Below are positions 31,601 to 38,738 of a stretch of DNA of 56,651 nt, one piece after another. Made by a program: the position numbers and the translations under genes. Under the pieces are notes generated by a model. The model had not been told where the DNA came from and did not search any database. It worked only from the letters and a program-made list of their open reading frames with translations. The stretch comes from Alphaproteobacteria bacterium. Lineage in GTDB: Bacteria > Pseudomonadota > Alphaproteobacteria > Acetobacterales > Acetobacteraceae. The DNA lies in contig JAPLOH010000242.1 in NCBI GenBank assembly GCA_026400845.1, forward strand, positions 8,073 through 64,723, read 5' to 3'. Position 1 is the first letter of the stretch. Each line of letters opens with the position of its first letter.

Positions 31601-32469
31601 AGGTCATCAGCTCGATCAGCTACACCCTTGGCAGCAACGTCGAGAACCTGACCCTGATCAGTGCGGCGAGCGTGAACGGCACCGGCAATGCGCGCGCCAA
31701 CATCATCATCGGCAACCCCGGAAACAATGTGCTGGACGGCGGCGATGGCAACGATACGTTGCGTGGCGCCGCGGGCAACGACACTCTGCTGGGCGGCGCC
31801 GGGAATGATCGGCTCGATGGCGGCACCGGCGCCGACGCCATGAGCGGCGGCACCGGCGACGACAGCTTTTCCGTCGACACCGCCGGGGACGTCGTGATCG
31901 AGCAGGCGGGCCAGGGAACCGACACGGTCAACGCCAGCATCTCGTATACGCTGGGCGACAACGTCGAGAACCTCATGCTGATCGGCGGCCGGAACCTCAC
32001 CGGCACGGGCAACGCACTGTCCAACCTCATCACCGGCAATACCGGCATGAGCCTGCTGCTCGGCCTCGGCGGCGACGACACATTGATCGGCGGCGTCAAC
32101 AACGACACGCTGGTCGGTGGCGCCGGCAGTGACACGTTGACCGGCGGCCTTGGCGCCGATCTCTTCCGGTTCGGCAGCGTGGGCGACGGCGGCGATCTGA
32201 TCACCGACTTCATCGCCGGGATCGACGGGCTGCAGGTCTCCGCGGCCGGCTTCGGCGGCGGCCTGGTCAAAGGCATGGACCTCGGGCTGACCGACCGCTT
32301 CGTGGTCGGCGCCAGCGCGACGCAGGCCTATGGCCAGTTCATCTACGATGGCTCCAGCGGAGCCCTGTTCTGGGATATCGACGGCACTGGCGGCATCGCG
32401 GCGCAGCAGGTCGCTACCCTGGTCGGCCTGCCCGCGCTAGCCAGCAACGACGTCCACGTCATCGTCTAG
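28687..32469 (+). CDS. Large RTX-type calcium-binding surface/secreted protein with an N-terminal beta-solenoid repeat region
   Basis: N-terminal half rich in '[8 protein letters not shown]/NAGTI' strands; C-terminal half with multiple GGxGNDxLxGGxGxD hemolysin-type repeats ('[40 protein letters not shown]', etc.). Confidence 0.9.
   Translation: [1260 protein letters not shown]
31174..31235 (+). repeat. 62-bp exact direct repeat, copy 1 (RTX repeat coding)
   Basis: ggcggcgccgggaatgatcggctcgatggcggcaccggcgccgacgccatgagcggcggcac, identical to 31792-31853. Confidence 0.9.
31792..31853 (+). repeat. 62-bp exact direct repeat, copy 2 (RTX repeat coding)
   Basis: Identical to 31174-31235 by direct reading. 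Confidence 0.9.
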
Positions 32470-32652
32470 CTGACCCCCTCTGGTATGACGGGTTGGAGGT
32501 GGCTCTTGCTCTTTATGCGGGGTCACATTTCTTCGACGCCGGTCGCTGCGGCACGTTGGGTCTGCTGCGCATATTCAGGCACGACGCTTAGTATCGCGGC
32601 CGTCGTCGAACCCTAGTACACTGCGCCACATGAACATGAAGAAGGTACAGCC

Positions 32653-33909
32653 ATGAGTGCGACGCGCGACCCAGCCGGTTGGTGTTGCCGCGACACCGTT
32701 GCGCTTGGAATCGTAACCGTAGTCGCAATCCTCTTGCGCCTGGCCGCGCAGCGGACCCTGGGAGGGCCATTGGAAAGCGACCCGCTTTCGTACATCACGA
32801 TGGCTCGCAACCTGTTTGATGGCAGGGGGATTGTCGATCAGTATGGTCAGGTCGCCTATATGAATGCTGGGTATCCTATCTTCTTGGCTGGCGTCTGGGA
32901 GATTTTTGGAGCCTCATTAGAAGTTGCAAAGATATCAAGTTTGATATTGACTGCCATAACACTATTTTCAATCTACATGACCAGCATTATTTTATTTAAA
33001 TCGCGTTCCGCAGCAATTATTTCATCTGCATGCTGGGCAATTTTTTTTGAATCTATCAACGCGGCGGCATATTTTTACAAGGAGAATCTGATGTGCCCGC
33101 TAATGGCGGGAATGATCCTTCTGGTCGTGCTGCACCGAACCTCGAACCACAAGGGTCTGGTGGCCGCCGTGTTGGGCGTGGCGATCGGAATACAGGCGAT
33201 CGTTGGGAATGCGGGCTTGGCGGTCGTTCCGGTTCTACTCTGGCAGGTCTATAGCCAATACCCGGCCAAATCGAGCGCGGTCTATCACGCCGGTATCGTG
33301 GTCGCCGCAATCCTGCTGGGGGCAGGCCCGTGGATGGCGAGGAATAATGCTTTGCTTGGCCACCCCGTGCTCAACACCAATTTTGGGTTCAATCTGTACA
33401 TCGGCAATAATGCCAACGCGACTGGTTATTTTCTTAATATTGCAGACACCCCAATTGGAAGTGAGGAATTCAACGAAAAATTGCTGGCAGAGGGTGAGTA
33501 CGAGACTTACGCCTATCTTGCGCGCGAAGCGAAGCAATACATGCTCGAGAATCCCGCTCGGACTGCCGATCTTTTTCTGCGTAAGGCGCTTCTATTCTGG
33601 GCGCCGCCCGGCGCGGGTGGCATCTACAATGCGGCGGAGACTGTCGCACGATGGGCGAATTATGTACAGCATTGGGTGTTGGTCGGATTGTTCGGGGTGT
33701 TCTCAGTTTGGGTCATTCGGCGGCACCGGTCACTATTATTCCTGCCGGCCACCGTCGTTCTCTACGCTGCGGCGCATATGCCGTTCTACGTATCATCGCG
33801 GTACCGTCTGTCGATCATGCCAGTGCTTTGCCTAGGGGGTGGGCTGGTACTAAACTGGCTTTGGGCATTAATCTCGGCGAAGAGACCCATCCGCAGGATT
33901 TCGTGGTGA
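32653..33909 (+). CDS. GT-C superfamily (GT39/ArnT-like) membrane glycosyltransferase
   Basis: 418 aa, multiple TM helices; 'LGGPLESDPLSYITMARNLFDGRGIVDQYGQVAYMNAGYPIFLAGVWEIFG' resembles the first extracytoplasmic loop acidic motif region of GT-C/PMT enzymes. Confidence 0.7.
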   Translation: MSATRDPAGWCCRDTVALGIVTVVAILLRLAAQRTLGGPLESDPLSYITMARNLFDGRGIVDQYGQVAYMNAGYPIFLAGVWEIFGASLEVAKISSLILTAITLFSIYMTSIILFKSRSAAIISSACWAIFFESINAAAYFYKENLMCPLMAGMILLVVLHRTSNHKGLVAAVLGVAIGIQAIVGNAGLAVVPVLLWQVYSQYPAKSSAVYHAGIVVAAILLGAGPWMARNNALLGHPVLNTNFGFNLYIGNNANATGYFLNIADTPIGSEEFNEKLLAEGEYETYAYLAREAKQYMLENPARTADLFLRKALLFWAPPGAGGIYNAAETVARWANYVQHWVLVGLFGVFSVWVIRRHRSLLFLPATVVLYAAAHMPFYVSSRYRLSIMPVLCLGGGLVLNWLWALISAKRPIRRISW

Positions 33910-33969
33910 ACCGGAGATATTTTGCTCCAAACACGATGAAATGGAAACGATTCTGCCTACAATTCAGCG

Positions 33970-35475
33970 ATGACGGAGGCACACAGAGTTATGGCCAAGG
34001 ATAATATTGCCAATGCTGCGGGTGCCGACGACCCGGATTTGGCCATGGCAGTAAAATCAGTGTTGTGTGTCGACCTAGATGGCACTTTGGTTCGGGTTGA
34101 TACTCTTGTTGAGGGGGTTCTGGCCCTGGTTGGTAGTTGGAGCCTCCTCCGCTGCATCCTGGTACTCCTCCGGAGCGGTCGGGCCGCGTTCAAGGCTGCC
34201 GTGGCGGCGGCGACCGAGTTTAATCCGGCGTTGCTGCCCTACAACGACGAATTCGTCGCCTTTCTGCGTTCTGAAAGGCAACTGGGCCGGCGGATCATCC
34301 TGGTGACTGCCGCAGACCGTAAGATAGCGAATCTCGTGTCTGAGCACGTCGGTCTGTTTGACGACGTCATGGCCTCGGACGGCAAGATCAACTTAAAGGG
34401 GCATAGAAAGGCGGCGGCGCTGGCGGACCGGTTTGGCAAGAGGAACTTCACCTATGCTGGAGACAGTTCGGCCGATCTGGAAGTTTGGCGGGTCGCCGGC
34501 GCCGCGATCGTTGTAGGTGCCAGCGCTCAGGTCGAACGAAGCGCACGGCGCTTGTTGCCGATTGAACGCACCTTTCCGTTTAACGGAGCGGTGATCCCCG
34601 AGTTGGCGCGTGCGCTGAGGCCGCATCAATGGGTGAAGAACTTCCTGGTTTTCGTGCCTATTCTGACAGCTGGGGTAGTCGATGACCCCGCGGCCTGGCG
34701 AGGGGCGTTGCTAGCCTTCATTGCGTTCAGCGGTGCCGCATCGGGGATTTACATCATCAACGATCTGTTGGACCTCGCTGCGGATCGTGGGCACCCGCGC
34801 AAGCGGAACCGACCGTTCGCCCGCGGGGCGGCGTCTCCGGTGACTGGCTTAGTGTTGTCGGCGATGTCTGTTGGGCTTGGCTTCACTGCCGGATGGTTCG
34901 CGGGTGTGGATGTCATGCTGCTGGCTTATGGTTTGCTGTCGATATGCTATTCGTTTCGCCTGAAGGAACTCCCGCTCGTCGATGTTTTCACATTGGCGGC
35001 TTTATACACGATCCGTATCATCGGCGGGGGCGTGGCGACCGGGCACATCGCTTCAGTTTGGTTGCTGGCATTTTCGAGCTTTCTGTTCCTCAGTTTGGCC
35101 TTTCTCAAACGTGTCGCCGAGATAAACGAAACCACTGGAAAGACCGTCGCCCGTCGGGGGTATTTGACGACGGATGGCGGAATTCTAGAAATATTCGGAT
35201 GCTGCGCCGCGTTCTCGTCGTGCGTTGTTCTGGCGCTGTTCGTGCAGAGTGAAAGTGCTACCAGTCAGTATGTCTCATCACCTTTCCTTTGGTGCCTTGT
35301 ACCGGTGTTTCTCTTTTGGCAATGCCGGTTGTGGTTAAGTGCCGATCGCGGCTGGATGGATGACGATCCGATCGTGTTCGCCTTCCGCGACTGGGTCTCC
35401 TGGGCGGTTGTCGCTTGTATTTGTGGTATCCTCTTGAGTGCCCGGATGATGCCATTACCGTTATCGCTCCGATAG
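33970..35475 (+). CDS. HAD hydrolase-UbiA prenyltransferase fusion (decaprenyl-phosphate phosphoribosyltransferase-like)
   Basis: N-terminal HAD 'VLCVDLDGTLVRVDTLVE...FTYAGDSSADLEVW'; C-terminal UbiA 'LRPHQWVKNFLVFVPILTAG', 'YIINDLLDLAADRGHPRKRNRPFARG', 'YSFRLKELPLVDVFTLAALYTIRIIGGGVA'. Confidence 0.88.
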   Translation: MTEAHRVMAKDNIANAAGADDPDLAMAVKSVLCVDLDGTLVRVDTLVEGVLALVGSWSLLRCILVLLRSGRAAFKAAVAAATEFNPALLPYNDEFVAFLRSERQLGRRIILVTAADRKIANLVSEHVGLFDDVMASDGKINLKGHRKAAALADRFGKRNFTYAGDSSADLEVWRVAGAAIVVGASAQVERSARRLLPIERTFPFNGAVIPELARALRPHQWVKNFLVFVPILTAGVVDDPAAWRGALLAFIAFSGAASGIYIINDLLDLAADRGHPRKRNRPFARGAASPVTGLVLSAMSVGLGFTAGWFAGVDVMLLAYGLLSICYSFRLKELPLVDVFTLAALYTIRIIGGGVATGHIASVWLLAFSSFLFLSLAFLKRVAEINETTGKTVARRGYLTTDGGILEIFGCCAAFSSCVVLALFVQSESATSQYVSSPFLWCLVPVFLFWQCRLWLSADRGWMDDDPIVFAFRDWVSWAVVACICGILLSARMMPLPLSLR

Positions 35476-35635
35476 GATCGGCGTAGCGCGGGTCAGCCAA
35501 TCCAATCGGGATGGGATCGAAATCTGCACAGACGCCCGCGGCACCACGCCCGCGTTGACGGCTTTCTCCCTGATCGACCTGTGTTTGGCCGGGATGCTTG
35601 CGGAGGTATCGAGCGCGCTGCGGGAGGCGTCCTAG
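35474..35635 (+). pseudogene. Orphan C-terminal coding remnant (53 codons, no start codon context), family unknown
   Basis: Open frame RIGVARVSQSNRDGIEICTDARGTTPALTAFSLIDLCLAGMLAEVSSALREAS* directly after the HAD-UbiA stop; protein-like composition but truncated. Confidence 0.35.
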
Positions 35636-36180
35636 ATTTCACAGTTTGCTTGTTTAAAACATACTAGTCAGTTATATAGTTTTTCGAGGCAATTTCAATC
35701 GCCCGATTGAACCTGATTCTCATCTCCCTGCGCGCCTGGCGGGACTGATCGGGGGGGGGGGAGATCCGCGCGCACTTGGTGCTCTTCAGCGACTTCATGG
35801 AGCGGTTCAAGCAGTTCGAACGGATCCTGGATTGACGCAAACCGGACTGCTGCCTGCCGCTCCACCGCCTACCGCAGCAGCCCCTGACGGAGAGGCGCTC
35901 CCGGCTGGGCCGACGCGCCGCGCAGTCGTCTTGGAGCCGGTACCGCTCCCCGCGGTAGAATCTCCCCCTATGCGCCCGCGCACCGGGTCTGCATGATATT
36001 ACCGCGCCAACGCGCGACCTGTTTCCCGGCCCCGTTGCCATCCCTCCGCGCGCAGCGGCCGCATCCGCAGAAATTCGACTTCCCTCGCTTGTCGAGTGAA
36101 TACGTCGATTTAGTTTCAATACCACAATTATCGTGCGGCAACGCTTCCTGCCCGCCCGGCAAACGTCATACACTCCCACC

Positions 36181-36711
36181 ATGACCCAACGCTGCGACAC
36201 CGTTCTCCCCGCCGCTTCCTGGAAGCCCGACGAAGCCAGCGACACCGTGCTGATCGATTTCGATCGCCGCCATCGCCGGCGCATCCTGCTCACCACGGAG
36301 CTGGGGACCGAAGTGCTGCTCGATTTGCCGCACGCGGTGCGGCTGCGTCATGGCGACGGGCTGAAAACCGAAGCCGGCATCATCCGCGTCATCGCCCGGC
36401 CGGAGCCGTTGGCGGAAATCCATGGGCATGACGAGGGGGAGATGATCCGCATCGCCTGGCACCTCGGCAACCGGCATTTGCCGGTGCAACTGGTGGGTGA
36501 GCGCATCCGCATCCGGCAGGACCATGTCATCGAGGACATGGTCGAGCAGCTCGGCGGGCATGTCGATCACATCAACGCGCCGTTCGACCCTGAGGCGGGG
36601 GCCTATGCCGGTGGGCATACGCATCTGCATGACGAGGATCACGGGCACGAGCACGGCGACGTGCATCACCATCACCACGGCGATGGCAAGCACCACCATC
36701 ATGACCACTGA
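36181..36711 (+). CDS. ureE: Urease accessory protein UreE (nickel chaperone, His-rich tail)
   Basis: '[34 protein letters not shown]...[49 protein letters not shown]' plus tail [27 protein letters not shown]. Confidence 0.96.
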   Translation: MTQRCDTVLPAASWKPDEASDTVLIDFDRRHRRRILLTTELGTEVLLDLPHAVRLRHGDGLKTEAGIIRVIARPEPLAEIHGHDEGEMIRIAWHLGNRHLPVQLVGERIRIRQDHVIEDMVEQLGGHVDHINAPFDPEAGAYAGGHTHLHDEDHGHEHGDVHHHHHGDGKHHHHDH

Positions 36712-37390
36712 GGCCCGCCTCACCTCCATCGCCGTGACGCTGCGGTTGCTGGCTTGGCTGTCACCGGCCTTCCCGACCGGGGGCTTCGCTTGGTCGCATG
36801 GGGTGGAATGGGCGGTGGAGAGCGGCGACATTTCCGATGGGGCCAGCCTGCAAGCCTGGCTGGAGCCGGTGATCCGCCAGGGTTCGGCGCGGACGGATGC
36901 CATCATACTGCGCCATGCGCATCGCGCGGCCGGGGACATCGACGTGCTTGTCGGGATCACCGAGTTGGCTTTGGCGGCGCAGGCCTCGCGCGAGCGTTAC
37001 GCCGAGGCGACCGGCCAGGGAAATGCGTTTCGCCTCGCCGCCGGCCCCTGGCAACCCGCGGTGCTGACGGCACTCTCGGCGCGGGAGCCTAACCTCCCCT
37101 ACCCCGTCGCGGTGGGCGCCATGGCCGGGGCCAATGCGATCGCCGAGGATTTGGCCTGCGCGGCCTATGTCCAGACGCTGACCGCCAATTTAATTTCCGC
37201 GGCCGTGCGGCTGGTACCGCTCGGGCAGTCCACCGGGCTGGCCGTGCTGGCGGCGTTGGAACCGGCGATCACCGCGGTGGCGGCCGAAACCCGTGCCGCG
37301 ACGCTCGATGATCTCGGCGGCGCCTGCTTCCGTTCCGATCTCGCCGCCATGCGGCATGAAACGCAATATACGAGGTTGTTCCGCTCATGA
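36701..37390 (+). CDS. ureF: Urease accessory protein UreF
   Basis: [46 protein letters not shown]..., '[11 protein letters not shown]', '[31 protein letters not shown]'. ATG at 36701 overlaps ureE. Confidence 0.95.
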   Translation: MTTEARLTSIAVTLRLLAWLSPAFPTGGFAWSHGVEWAVESGDISDGASLQAWLEPVIRQGSARTDAIILRHAHRAAGDIDVLVGITELALAAQASRERYAEATGQGNAFRLAAGPWQPAVLTALSAREPNLPYPVAVGAMAGANAIAEDLACAAYVQTLTANLISAAVRLVPLGQSTGLAVLAALEPAITAVAAETRAATLDDLGGACFRSDLAAMRHETQYTRLFRS

Positions 37391-37979
37391 GCTCACCCAA
37401 CGGCCCTCTTCGCGTCGGCATCGGCGGACCGGTCGGCACCGGCAAAACCGCGCTGATGGACGCGCTGTGCAAGCGTCTGCGGCTTTCCTACAACATCGCC
37501 GCCATCACCAACGACATCTACACCGGGCCGGGTCGCTGGAGCCGGAGCGTATTCTCGGCATCGAGACCGGGGGCTGCCCGCATACCGCAATCCGCGAGGA
37601 TGCCTCGATCAATCTCGCGGGGGTGGCGGAGCTGAATTCACGCTTCCCGGGGTTGGATGTGATCCTGATCGAGTCGGGCGGCGATAATCTCGCGGCGAAT
37701 TTCAGCCCTGAGCTGGCGGATCTCACCATTTTCGTGATCGACGTCTCGGCCGGCGACAAGATCCCGCGCAAGGGGGGGCCGGGGATAACGCGGTCGGACC
37801 TGCTGGTGATCAACAAGATCGACCTCGCGCCCTTCGTTGGCGCCAGCCTCGAGGTGATGGACCGCGATTCGAAGAAGATGAGGGGTGAGCGGCCCTACGT
37901 GTTCGCCAATGTGCGGGCCGGCGTGGGAGTGGAGGACGTTGCCCGCTTCATCGAGCGGCAGGGAGGGCTCGGGGCATGA
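37387..37979 (+). pseudogene. ureG: Frameshifted ureG (urease accessory GTPase) with an internal deletion at about 37524/37525
   Basis: Frame 1 gives [46 protein letters not shown]; coding resumes in another frame as [102 protein letters not shown]... The 9 residues normally between NDIYT and AG (KED......) are missing. Confidence 0.9.
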
Positions 37980-38386
37980 CGGACAAGCCGATGAAGTACG
38001 GGCGGTTGATCGAATATGACGAGGCGGTGCCCGAGGCACGCGCAGTGTTCGACGATATCAAGCAGAAGCGCGGGGTGCCCGACGTCAACAACGCCTGGAA
38101 GGCGATGGCGCGGCATCCGGCCGTGATGAAGCGGTTCTGGGAGCGGGCGCAGCAGGTGATGGCGCCGGGGGCGCTCGACGCCAAGACCAAGGAGCTGATT
38201 TATCTGGCGGTTTCCGTCGCGAATGGCTGCGAGTATTGCAGCGCCTCACACACCAACCTCGCCAAGGGCAAGGGGGTGACGGAGGAGGAGTTGGCCGAGA
38301 TGGTGGAGATCATCGGCCTTGCCCTTCAGGGCAACACCTACGCCACCTTCTACGGGCAGGAGGTGGACGCAGCGTTGAAGGACTGA
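37976..38386 (+). CDS. Carboxymuconolactone decarboxylase (AhpD-like) family protein
   Basis: '[59 protein letters not shown]' with the CxxC...H AhpD motif. Confidence 0.93.
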   Translation: MTDKPMKYGRLIEYDEAVPEARAVFDDIKQKRGVPDVNNAWKAMARHPAVMKRFWERAQQVMAPGALDAKTKELIYLAVSVANGCEYCSASHTNLAKGKGVTEEELAEMVEIIGLALQGNTYATFYGQEVDAALKD

Positions 38387-38444
38387 GCGCGCAATCGTCG
38401 GTGGCGGTTTCGCCGGAGACGTGAACCGCCCGCTCCCTGCAGGA

Positions 38445-38672
38445 TTACTTCGCTTTTGGGGCGGCGGGGAGGTCTTCCTCCAGGATCATCATCTGGAAGG
38501 CAAAGGATACCTCACCGTCCTCGTCATCCCGATGGAGCGTGCCGATGAACTCGTCGCCCACGCGGACTTCGACGGTGGCGCCGGTCTTTTTGGGGGCATC
38601 GATATGGATGCGCTCATTGGCGAAGAGCTTGCGCAGATAGGTTTGCACGCGGGCGATATCGGTGGGTTTCAC
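38445..38672 (-). CDS. DUF3126 family protein
   Basis: MKPTDIARVQTYLRKLFANERIHIDAPKKTGATVEVRVGDEFIGTLHRDDEDGEVSFAFQMMILEEDL; 75 aa, typical alphaproteobacterial DUF3126. Confidence 0.9.
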   Translation of the reverse strand: MKPTDIARVQTYLRKLFANERIHIDAPKKTGATVEVRVGDEFIGTLHRDDEDGEVSFAFQMMILEEDLPAAPKAK

Positions 38673-38738
38673 GCTGGAGTCCTGTTGGAAATGGGTCGGC
38701 GCACCCTTAGCAGGGTTGGGCGAAATGTCACCCCTGCC

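Noticed and set aside
35664-36296. 210-aa minus-strand ORF upstream of ureE
   Set aside because: Arg/Ser-rich low-information translation overlapping the start of ureE and the G-run; not supported as a gene.
36640-36710. Histidine-codon-rich tract as a possible DNA repeat
   Set aside because: It is the ordinary nickel-binding His-rich C-terminus of UreE.
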